Shown here: piece by piece, positions 1 through 4,668 of the stretch
How the letters are laid out: the number at the start of each line of letters is the position of its first letter
Numbering within the stretch: position 1 is the stretch's first letter
Translations under genes and position numbers: made by a program
Notes under the pieces: model-generated
Seen by the model: only the letters and a program-made list of their open reading frames with translations
Database searches by the model: none
Told to the model about the DNA's origin: nothing
NCBI GenBank assembly: GCA_905236605.1
Contig: CAJORD010000325.1
Span: forward strand, 1-6,641
From: an uncultured Synergistales bacterium
GTDB lineage: Bacteria > Synergistota > Synergistia > Synergistales > Aminobacteriaceae
Direction: 5' to 3'
Length of the DNA: 6,641 nucleotides

Positions 1-384
1 AGTCCCGGCTATAAATGAAAACGTCGGGTCAAAATAAATATATTCGCCGTCAGGGAACCGAATGAAATTCAACGAAGGCCCGAAGTATGCACACAGCGCG
101 CCGATAATAGGATAAAAAAATCGCCAGCCGGGGTCTTGATATATACTTTCAGCGAGGCCCGCGAAACACGCAAGCATAGCTCCGCAGACGAGAACACGCG
201 CTTCAAAACTTCCGAACCATGACGCAAGCACGAGCCACGCTCCCGCTAAAACTATATCGCGAAAGTATCCGTACTGACGCTGCTCAAGAGTTCTTTTAAT
301 AAAGAACTGAATTACAACGCACAGCACGGACGCTAAAACACAGCCGACGATTACGGAAATATTATTTGAGAGCAATGCGTTCAA
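1..384 (-). CDS. Multi-pass membrane protein, 5' part only; possible WecA/TagO/MraY-type sugar-1-phosphate transferase
   Basis: An open frame of 128 codons runs from a TTG at 384 (alternative TTG at 375) out of the left edge, so the C-terminal part is missing. No ATG is available in frame, and either start overlaps the end of serS, which suggests translational coupling; a weak GGACGG lies 11 bases before the TTG at 375. Hydrophobic segments are visible at about residues 9-29, 41-57, 62-78 and 86-100. The segment after the fourth (FPDGEYIYFDPTFSFIAGT) resembles the GGGYIYL...LSxPLTxLWI stretch of polyprenyl-phosphate N-acetylhexosamine-1-phosphate transferases, which load the lipid carrier for cell-wall or O-antigen sugars in the cytoplasmic membrane. 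Against this, the usual GLLDD metal-binding motif reads GLAES here, and the N-terminal part is short for the family. The coding call is fairly secure; the family is a tentative inference from a short similarity, and the protein could be an inactive or divergent relative. Confidence 0.6.
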   Translation of the reverse strand, partial: MNALLSNNISVIVGCVLASVLCVVIQFFIKRTLEQRQYGYFRDIVLAGAWLVLASWFGSFEARVLVCGAMLACFAGLAESIYQDPGWRFFYPIIGALCAYFGPSLNFIRFPDGEYIYFDPTFSFIAGT

Positions 385-1642
385 GGCCGTCCATGTATGG
401 CACGAGAGCTTTCGGAACAGTTATGCTCCCGTCTTCGTTCTGATAGTTTTCGATGATTGCGATTAGAGTTCTTCCGACAGCAATTCCGGAGCCGTTGAGA
501 GTGTGAGCGAATCTGATTTTGCCGCCGTCCGCAGGTCTGTAACGCAAATTCATTCGTCGCGCCTGAAAATCTTCGCAGTTTGAACACGAGCTAATCTCGC
601 GATATTTATCTTGTGAAGGCAGCCAGACTTCTAAATCGTAAGTCTTGCATGAGCCGAATCCAATATCGCCCGAGCAAAGATTTACAACTCTGTATGGAAG
701 TTCAAGAGCTTCGAGGACTTCGCCGGCGTTGTTCGTGAGTTTTTCGAGTTCGTCATAACTTGTCTCCGGCGTGCAGATTTTCACCATTTCGACTTTATCA
801 AACTGATGCTGACGCATTAAGCCTCGAACATCACGCCCCGCGCTGCCGGCCTCGCGTCTGAAGCACGGAGTGTAAGCGGTGTAATACAGTGGCAAATCTT
901 TTTCTTCAAGAATCGACTCGCGGTTTAAGTTCGTCAACGGGACTTCGGCGGTCGGGATTAGCCATAAGTCATCGTTCTGAAGTTTATATAAGTCTTCTGC
1001 AAATTTCGGGAGTTGTCCCGTGCCTTCAAGAATTGCAGAGCGCACCATGAAAGGCGGTTCGACTTCAAGATAGCCGTGTTTCTTTGTGTGCATGTCCAAC
1101 ATGAAATTCACAAGAGCGCGTTCCATTCTTGCTCCGAGTCCTTTTAAGACCGTGAAACGACTTTGAGCAAGCATAACGCCTCTTTCAAAATCCATAATCC
1201 CTAACGCCTCTGCAACGTCCCAATGCGGCTTAGGCTCGAAATCAAATTTTTTCGGCTCGCCCCATTTTCTTACAACAGGGTTGTCGTTCTCGTCATTGCC
1301 GATAGGAGTTGTCGCGCTCAAAGTGTTCGGCAAAGTCATTAAATGCGTGTGAAGAGTTTCTTCGACTTCTGCAAGTTCCGCGTCAAGAGATTTAATTTTG
1401 TCGCCCATCTCTTTAATTTCAGCTTTGAGGGCGTTGACGTCTAAGTCAGGATTGTTCTTTGCCTGTCCGATTTTGCGTGAGCCTTCGTTGCGCTTGGCCT
1501 TGAGGTCTTCAGTTTCGCCGATTATCTTGCGTCGTTTCGCGTCAAGTTCGACTAAGACATCTAAATTAAAATCATGATGACGATTTTTTAAAACTTCGGC
1601 GTATTCTTCTTTGTTAGCGAGGATATATTTAATATCAAGCAT
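362..1642 (-). CDS. serS: Seryl-tRNA synthetase (serine--tRNA ligase), class II
   Basis: Charges tRNA-Ser (and tRNA-Sec where present) with serine in the cytoplasm, via seryl-adenylate. The 426-residue length is normal for the bacterial enzyme. Residues about 1-110 form the N-terminal tRNA-binding domain, with a long charged antiparallel coiled coil (about 30-100). The catalytic core follows: motif 1 around residues 184-200, the serine-binding TAE at 231-233, motif 2 with FRREAGSAG at 261-269, and motif 3 with NGSGIAVGRTLIAIIEN near 383-399. GTGQLPKF at 207-214 is also typical. The ATG at 1642-1640 overlaps the ribH stop by 8 bases; an AAAGGA lies rather far upstream (about 15 bases), within the ribH coding end, so coupling to ribH translation is likely. 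It is the third gene of a ribA-ribH-serS run, and the following membrane-protein gene overlaps its 3' end. Nothing essential is missing. Confidence 0.98.
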   Translation of the reverse strand: MLDIKYILANKEEYAEVLKNRHHDFNLDVLVELDAKRRKIIGETEDLKAKRNEGSRKIGQAKNNPDLDVNALKAEIKEMGDKIKSLDAELAEVEETLHTHLMTLPNTLSATTPIGNDENDNPVVRKWGEPKKFDFEPKPHWDVAEALGIMDFERGVMLAQSRFTVLKGLGARMERALVNFMLDMHTKKHGYLEVEPPFMVRSAILEGTGQLPKFAEDLYKLQNDDLWLIPTAEVPLTNLNRESILEEKDLPLYYTAYTPCFRREAGSAGRDVRGLMRQHQFDKVEMVKICTPETSYDELEKLTNNAGEVLEALELPYRVVNLCSGDIGFGSCKTYDLEVWLPSQDKYREISSCSNCEDFQARRMNLRYRPADGGKIRFAHTLNGSGIAVGRTLIAIIENYQNEDGSITVPKALVPYMDGLERIALK

Positions 1643-2147
1643 TGTAGGTTTGTTCGTTCCTTTCGTTTGTGTTAAATGAATCTTTGCGAATGTTTTTCAA
1701 TAAGTTTGCCATTTCGATAGCGCCCAGTGCGCAGTCTGAACCTTTGTTGCCCGCCTTGCTTCCGGCTCTTAATAAAGCCTGGTCGAGAGTGTCGCACGTC
1801 AACACGCCGAACAAAACCGGGACTCTATGTTCAAGACCGACAGCCGCAAGGCCTTTTGAAGCTTCAGCAGCAACGTAATCAAAGTGCGGAGTGTCGCCAC
1901 GAATGACAGCACCGAGAGCTATAACAGCGTCATACTTGCCCGTTAAGACAATCTCTTTTGCGATTAATGGAAGCTCCCACGCGCCCGGCACCCAGTAAAT
2001 GTCAATCGCGCCGTTTGAAACGTCATGACGAATCAGCGTGTCTTTAGCGCCGTCGATTAATCGCGAAGTTACAAGCTCGTTGAAACGTGAAGCCACGATA
2101 GCGACATGCAAACCTGTTCCTAATAATTTCCCTTCCGTGATTTTCAT
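1635..2147 (-). CDS. ribH: 6,7-dimethyl-8-ribityllumazine synthase
   Basis: Condenses 5-amino-6-ribitylamino-uracil with 3,4-dihydroxy-2-butanone 4-phosphate to give 6,7-dimethyl-8-ribityllumazine, the penultimate step of riboflavin synthesis. Family marks are clear: ASRFNE at 19-24 (ring-stacking Phe22), VPGAWELP at 53-60, ALGAVIRGDTPHFDYV at 77-92 with catalytic His88, and LRAGSKAGNKG at 126-136 with phosphate-binding Arg127. The conserved fold ends near residue 153; the final ~17 polar residues (KDSFNTNERNEQTYNA) are a tail beyond the usual ~155-residue length. That tail DNA also carries the serS translation-initiation region, and the ribH TGA overlaps the serS ATG. An AAAGGAG at 2167-2161, immediately after the ribA stop codon, supports the ATG at 2147. 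RibH normally assembles into pentamers or 60-mers; which form applies here cannot be read from the sequence. Confidence 0.97.
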   Translation of the reverse strand: MKITEGKLLGTGLHVAIVASRFNELVTSRLIDGAKDTLIRHDVSNGAIDIYWVPGAWELPLIAKEIVLTGKYDAVIALGAVIRGDTPHFDYVAAEASKGLAAVGLEHRVPVLFGVLTCDTLDQALLRAGSKAGNKGSDCALGAIEMANLLKNIRKDSFNTNERNEQTYNA

Positions 2148-2168
2148 TTTTAATTTATCTCTCCTTTG

Positions 2169-2825
2169 TTAAATATTTAAGATATGACCCATGCGAAATT
2201 CTTTTGTGTTCAAATATTTTTCGTTAAATTCGTTGGGTTTGATTAAAATCGGAACTCTTTCGACAATTTCGACCCCGTATTCTTCAAGACCTGAAATTTT
2301 TCCGGGGTTGTTGGTCATCAAACGAATCTTTTTTAATCCCAAGTCCTTCAAAATTTCCGCACCCGTTCCGTATTCGCGCATGTCCGGCGGGAAGCCTAAC
2401 GCTACGTTAGCGTCAACAGTATCAAGTCCGGCGTCTTGAAGTTTATAAGCGCGAAGTTTGTTTAATAATCCAATGCCGCGGCCTTCCTGACGCATATATA
2501 AAAGGACGCCGCGCCCTTCGTCAGCTATCATCTTCAAAGCCGTGTGAAGTTGTGGCCCGCAGTCGCAGCGCAATGAGCCAAGCACGTCGCCCGTGAAGCA
2601 TTCACTATGAACGCGAGTTAAAACCGGCGTGTCCGTCGTGATGTCGCCCATCGTCAAGGCCAAGTGCGTGTGTGCGTCGTCGTCGTGGTCAATGCCTCTG
2701 TAAGCAAAGACATTAAACACGCCCCATTCGGTTGGGATTGTAACTTCAAGTTTTCGTTCGATTCTTTTATATTCGGGCTTGTTGATTATGATTTCGTAAG
2801 CGTGATTGTGTTCATTACAATTCAT
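2169..2825 (-). CDS. ribA: GTP cyclohydrolase II, stand-alone
   Basis: Opens GTP to 2,5-diamino-6-ribosylamino-4(3H)-pyrimidinone 5'-phosphate, releasing formate and pyrophosphate: the first step of the purine-derived branch of riboflavin synthesis. Zinc ligands Cys76, Cys87 and Cys89 sit in HSECFTGDVLGSLRCDCG. RQEGRGIGLLNK (112-123), with Tyr110 just before it, binds GTP. DMREYG (148-153) supplies the Asp/Arg pair, and LMTNNPGK (169-176) and the MGHILN ending (212-217) are typical. It aligns with the E. coli monofunctional enzyme to the end, with roughly 25 extra N-terminal residues. It lacks the RibB (DHBP synthase) domain that many bacteria fuse to RibA, and no ribB is in this window. The ATG at 2825 is the only plausible start, because a TGA lies in frame just upstream. 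It has no Shine-Dalgarno of its own and is preceded instead by an anti-SD-like ACTCCT from a repeat. ribH follows after 21 bases. Confidence 0.97.
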   Translation of the reverse strand: MNCNEHNHAYEIIINKPEYKRIERKLEVTIPTEWGVFNVFAYRGIDHDDDAHTHLALTMGDITTDTPVLTRVHSECFTGDVLGSLRCDCGPQLHTALKMIADEGRGVLLYMRQEGRGIGLLNKLRAYKLQDAGLDTVDANVALGFPPDMREYGTGAEILKDLGLKKIRLMTNNPGKISGLEEYGVEIVERVPILIKPNEFNEKYLNTKEFRMGHILNI

Positions 2826-2848
2826 TTTTAATCAGGAGTTAGGAATGA
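2824..2848 (+). repeat. Left copy of a 25-base inverted repeat flanking the peptidase gene
   Basis: The plus strand here reads ATTTTTAATCAGGAGTTAGG followed by AATGA. The same 25 bases, with one mismatch (C for T at the tenth base), occur in opposite orientation at 3566-3590. The copy ends on the ribA start codon, overlapping it by two bases, and its AGGAGT is an anti-Shine-Dalgarno sequence on the ribA mRNA. Similarity breaks off on both sides, as expected for a dispersed intergenic repeat. Confidence 0.8.
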
Positions 2849-2937
2849 AAAATCCGGGCTCAAAAATTTTTCCCCTCTATCAGTCCTAAGCAATTTCTTT
2901 TCACTCCTTTTGAATTTTTATTTATCTTAGCATAATT
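2826..2937 (-). promoter_or_regulatory. ribA leader region
   Basis: This 112-base spacer separates the peptidase stop codon from ribA. I see no FMN riboswitch in it. In the transcribed direction it holds a possible extended -10 (TGCTAAGAT, about 2933-2925) without a good -35. It then holds an AAAAGGAG (2911-2904) placed 10 bases before a TTG at 2893, and finally the 25-base repeat at 2848-2824. The TTG opens a 21-codon frame that stops two bases before the ribA ATG. The promoter is weak evidence; the SD-like site and short frame are directly visible. Confidence 0.4.
2828..2893 (-). CDS. Possible 21-residue leader peptide upstream of ribA
   Basis: A short frame starts with TTG at 2893, has an AAAAGGAG 10 bases upstream, and ends with TAA at 2830-2828, two bases before the ribA start codon. 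ribA has no recognisable ribosome binding site, so ribosomes finishing this frame could re-initiate on ribA (translational coupling). The last third of the peptide (FSFLTPD) is simply the translation of the dispersed repeat, so the frame may have no selected peptide sequence. It could equally be a chance frame next to an ancestral ribA binding site that the repeat displaced. Only the position and the SD support it. Confidence 0.22.
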   Translation of the reverse strand: MLRTDRGEKFLSPDFSFLTPD

Positions 2938-3552
2938 TTATTTTTTGAATTTGCGAGCCTGTCTTGCAAGATTATCAAGTCGTTCACCTGAAGCGGGGTG
3001 AGAGTTAAATCCGTTATCCTCTGTGTCAAAGCCATTTTCATCAAATCGTTTCATGGCGTTATAAAGTCCCCACGGGTTATAGCCTGCCTTGCTCAAAATT
3101 TTTACGCCGTAATTGTCGGCTTCGGTTTCTTGCTCACGGCTGAAGCTGCTTTCTTTGAGTTCGAGGTCTATATTTCCGACCGCGCGGGCCAAGTCGTCGG
3201 CGTTTTCGCTGTTTGCTCCCATGATTGAGCGCACTGTGTCGGACAAAGCGAAATTATCATAATGTCCAAGCTGGATATGTCCTAGCTCATGAGCCAAGAC
3301 CCCGGCGATTTCATTTTCTGACTTCAAAATTTTCATTAGCTCTGTCGTAACGTGTATAGTGTAGTCGCCATCGTCGTCATAAGCGACCCAAGCATTAGGC
3401 TCGTCGTCGTATTCAAAATTTAAGGGAAGCTGTGAAAATTTTTCGGCCTTTGTTATCGACTGCCACGCTCGCAGAACAGTTTTTTTATTTACGTCCCCGA
3501 AGGCCTCGCTCGAAAATACAAAAATAAAAATTATGGCTAAAATTTTTTTCAT
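2938..3552 (-). CDS. Secreted M48-family zinc metallopeptidase
   Basis: A 204-residue protein with an N-terminal signal peptide (hydrophobic core about 4-14, probable signal peptidase I cut after AFG near residue 19) and no lipobox, so it should act outside the cytoplasmic membrane. The zinc site HELGH is at 89-93 within VLAHELGHIQLGH. The third ligand is Glu142 in SREQETEAD, followed by the usual DNYG and a GYNP at 157-160. SHPASGERL at 184-192 is the C-terminal signature of the M48B/C-type envelope proteases (BepA, LoiP and YcaL relatives). It lacks the TPR tail of BepA and the membrane helices of HtpX, so it is a minimal M48 protease. By family analogy it degrades misfolded envelope proteins; the substrate is unknown. 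Its ribosome binding sites are AGGAG units of a tandem 7-base repeat, the better one 9 bases before the ATG. It follows the second secreted paralog by 37 bases and is probably cotranscribed with it. Confidence 0.93.
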   Translation of the reverse strand: MKKILAIIFIFVFSSEAFGDVNKKTVLRAWQSITKAEKFSQLPLNFEYDDEPNAWVAYDDDGDYTIHVTTELMKILKSENEIAGVLAHELGHIQLGHYDNFALSDTVRSIMGANSENADDLARAVGNIDLELKESSFSREQETEADNYGVKILSKAGYNPWGLYNAMKRFDENGFDTEDNGFNSHPASGERLDNLARQARKFKK

Positions 3553-3553
3553 A

Positions 3554-3588
3554 ACTCCTCACTCCTCATTCCTAACTCCTAATTAAAA
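3554..3588 (-). repeat. Tandem 7-base repeats supplying the peptidase ribosome binding site
   Basis: Five 7-base units stand side by side; on the plus strand they read ACTCCTC, ACTCCTC, ATTCCTA, ACTCCTA and ATTAAAA. On the transcribed strand these give repeated AGGAGT/AGGAAT units, two of which are Shine-Dalgarno sequences 2 and 9 bases from the peptidase ATG. The upper part of the array is the same 25-base sequence found inverted at 2824-2848. It looks like a short, tandemly repeated intergenic repeat of the heptamer type known from several bacterial genomes. Confidence 0.75.
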
Positions 3589-3590
3589 AT
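3566..3590 (-). repeat. Right copy of the 25-base inverted repeat
   Basis: It matches the copy at 2824-2848 at 24 of 25 positions in the opposite orientation and ends at the first base of the stop codon of the second secreted paralog. The pair frames the whole peptidase gene, so a transcript spanning both could form a long-range 25-base duplex that hides the peptidase ribosome binding site and the ribA start. Confidence 0.8.
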
Positions 3591-4021
3591 CAGTCTTCCC
3601 AATCTATTGAATCTAAAATTTTTTCAAAGTCCGAAGTCAGATTTTCATCTTCAAAACCGCTCATTGAAATTACAAGATAATAACCGTCGCCGCCGGTTAC
3701 GAGTGCAACGCTTTCAGCGCCGGCAGTGTTCACGAAACTGAAAGAATAATCGCCGTCTTCGTCTTGTTCAAGGTCGCGGCCGTCCATTTGAATATAAAGA
3801 CGTTCGACGATGTCAGACAAATCCGCCTTGCCCATTTTATTAAACGCGATCGCTATCGAAGCATTAGCGCTTGGATTTTTAATTACGAGTGTCGAGCCCT
3901 GAAGCTCACCGTTCCAACCGGCGGGAACCTCCGCGCGAAAATTTCCGAAAGCTCTTACGTTCGCCGCTGCGCTTGATACAAAAATTAAAATGAAGACCAG
4001 AGAGCAGAAAATTTTTTTCAT
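3590..4021 (-). CDS. Small secreted protein, second member of a tandem paralog pair
   Basis: A 143-residue protein with a signal peptide (hydrophobic 5-16, likely cut after SSAAA near residue 20). I chose the ATG at 4021 because GGAGG at 4034-4030 lies 8 bases before it; a GTG at 4030 that would add three residues overlaps that site. The mature part aligns along its whole length with the protein at 4138-4557: FGNFRAEVPAGW against FGKFTVDVPEGW, a NASIAIAF/SASITV strand, a helical segment (68-80), DGDYSFSF against DGSYQFEF, and a closing helix ending DSID. The VPxGW opening and alternating strands recall PsbP/DcrB-like (Mog1/PsbP fold) secreted proteins, but this is only a fold guess. Function is not known. 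It is more acidic at the C-terminus (DSIDWED) than its paralog. An intrinsic terminator separates it from the upstream paralog, and the M48 peptidase follows. Confidence 0.88.
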   Translation of the reverse strand: MKKIFCSLVFILIFVSSAAANVRAFGNFRAEVPAGWNGELQGSTLVIKNPSANASIAIAFNKMGKADLSDIVERLYIQMDGRDLEQDEDGDYSFSFVNTAGAESVALVTGGDGYYLVISMSGFEDENLTSDFEKILDSIDWED

Positions 4022-4027
4022 CGAAAA

Positions 4028-4034
4028 CACCTCC
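4028..4034 (-). promoter_or_regulatory. Ribosome binding site deciding the start of the second paralog
   Basis: GGAGGTG reads on the minus strand here. Its GGAGG is 8 bases from the ATG at 4021, an ideal distance, while its own GTG is the alternative start. A ribosome cannot use the GTG and the overlapping SD together, so the ATG is preferred. Confidence 0.85.
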
Positions 4035-4048
4035 GCAGAAAATTATAT

Positions 4049-4093
4049 AAAAATAGCCGCGACTTCGTGGAATTAAAAAGTCAGTCGCGACTA
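4049..4093 (-). terminator. Intrinsic terminator between the two secreted paralogs
   Basis: In the transcribed direction the arm AGTCGCGACTA's complement (4093-4083) pairs with 4064-4054 to form an 11-base stem containing one G-U pair. The loop is 18 bases (4082-4065), and the stem is followed directly by five U residues (4053-4049) and further AU-rich sequence. It lies 45 bases after the stop codon of the first paralog. The strong stem and U tract fit a Rho-independent terminator, probably leaky, because the second paralog otherwise has only a poor promoter. A TATAAT at 4048-4043 in its tail could serve as a -10, but I find no good -35. Confidence 0.8.
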
Positions 4094-4137
4094 AAAATTT
4101 TTGTCTTAAAATCCTAAAGACGGTCGGGAAGTCTGAT

Positions 4138-4557
4138 TTATTTCTCCTGTAAGGAGTCAATCATTCTGGAGATGTCGTCCTGCGCATTCTCTAAACCGGT
4201 TACAACGATTAAAGCGTAGTTTTTGTCATCGCCGGAAAGGAAAGCCTTACTATTAACGCCGTTCTGATTGTCGAACTCAAACTGATAGGAGCCGTCAACA
4301 GCCTGAAGGTTCTTTCCGTTGAGTGCTTCGACGAATGCGTCTGCGATTTCTTTGAGGCTTGCGCCGTCAGTTCCATCTACTGTGATGCTTGCGCTTGCGG
4401 TGTTGTCGTTCTTTACGATCCCGACGGTCTCGCCGTCCTGCTCCGCTGTCCAGCCTTCAGGGACGTCAACGGTGAACTTTCCAAAATCCTGTACGCCTGC
4501 GAATGCTGTGGCTGCGAACAAAGCAACGAGTGTTAAAGCTACAAATAAACGTTTCAT
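4138..4557 (-). CDS. Small secreted protein, first member of a tandem paralog pair
   Basis: A 139-residue protein starting at the ATG at 4557, which has a perfect AGGAGG 11 bases upstream. The signal peptide is textbook (MKR, hydrophobic 4-16, ATAFA cut after residue 20), giving a mature acidic protein of about 119 residues without cysteines. The mature sequence has VQDFGKFTVDVPEGW at 22-36, alternating beta strands, a helix at about 68-80, and a closing amphipathic helix (about 124-137, ISRMIDSLQ). It is homologous over its full length to the next gene (3590-4021). The VPEGW start and layout recall PsbP/DcrB-like periplasmic proteins; this is an inference of fold, not of function. Its signals are the strongest in the window: consensus-like promoter, strong SD and downstream terminator, all suggesting high, separately controlled expression of an abundant exported protein. 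Directly upstream is the kinase gene and a 20-base direct repeat that may be its operator. Confidence 0.92.
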   Translation of the reverse strand: MKRLFVALTLVALFAATAFAGVQDFGKFTVDVPEGWTAEQDGETVGIVKNDNTASASITVDGTDGASLKEIADAFVEALNGKNLQAVDGSYQFEFDNQNGVNSKAFLSGDDKNYALIVVTGLENAQDDISRMIDSLQEK

Positions 4558-4568
4558 AATTTCAAAAA

Positions 4569-4574
4569 CCTCCT
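4569..4574 (-). promoter_or_regulatory. Strong ribosome binding site of the first paralog
   Basis: A full AGGAGG reads on the minus strand, 11 bases before the ATG at 4557. It is the best Shine-Dalgarno match in the window and supports strong translation of this secreted protein. Confidence 0.85.
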
Positions 4575-4594
4575 AAAAAAGATTTAATGATGAA

Positions 4595-4623
4595 ATTATC
4601 TTATTTTCAAATTACATTCTCAA
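4595..4623 (-). promoter_or_regulatory. Sigma70-type promoter of the secreted paralogs
   Basis: On the minus strand TTGAGA (4623-4618) and GATAAT (4600-4595) are separated by exactly 17 bases; these match the -35 and -10 consensus at 5 and 5 of 6 positions. Transcription would begin near 4588 and give a short leader of about 30 bases containing the AGGAGG. The promoter lies in the spacer after the kinase gene, so the secreted genes can be expressed independently of the two-component operon. Confidence 0.7.
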
Positions 4624-4628
4624 TAATC

Positions 4629-4668
4629 CAGAACTGACTTTCACGAAGCTACAATGACGTTTACGAAG
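4629..4668 (-). promoter_or_regulatory. Two direct 20-base repeats upstream of the promoter, candidate LytTR-regulator operator
   Basis: Two adjoining copies (4668-4649 and 4648-4629) share CTTCGTnAAnGTCAnT, 13 of 16 positions, at a spacing of 20 bases, about two turns of the helix. They end 5 bases before the -35 box. Within each copy, the 9-base pieces AACGTCATT (4661-4653) and AAAGTCAGT (4641-4633) match the published LytTR consensus (W-M-M-GTT-N-R-K) at 7 and 8 of 9 positions, 11 bases apart, close to the usual 12-13. The first copy overlaps the end of the kinase gene including its stop codon. Repeat and position are seen; binding by the neighbouring regulator is inferred. Confidence 0.5.

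Noticed and set aside
381..587. 68-codon minus-strand frame inside serS
   Set aside because: Fully contained in serS in another frame, with no SD; a shadow of the synthetase.
2845..2889. A 14-codon plus-strand frame preceded by AGGAGTTAGGA
   Set aside because: The apparent SD and ATG are simply part of the dispersed repeat read on the other strand; no promoter and no meaningful peptide.
2826..2937. FMN riboswitch upstream of ribA
   Set aside because: The spacer is too short and none of the conserved FMN-aptamer blocks (such as AGGGGC or CCGACCGGCGGT) is seen.
3554..3588. CRISPR-like array
   Set aside because: Units are 7 bases long and directly adjoining, without spacers; a simple heptamer repeat explains them.
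4022..4030. GTG start adding three residues to the second paralog
   Set aside because: The GTG lies inside the GGAGGTG ribosome binding site, while the ATG at 4021 has ideal spacing and begins a normal MKK signal peptide.
3906..4160. An 84-codon minus-strand frame spanning the spacer between the paralogs
   Set aside because: It overlaps both secreted genes in another frame, runs through the terminator hairpin, has no ribosome binding site and gives a basic low-complexity product; a shadow frame.
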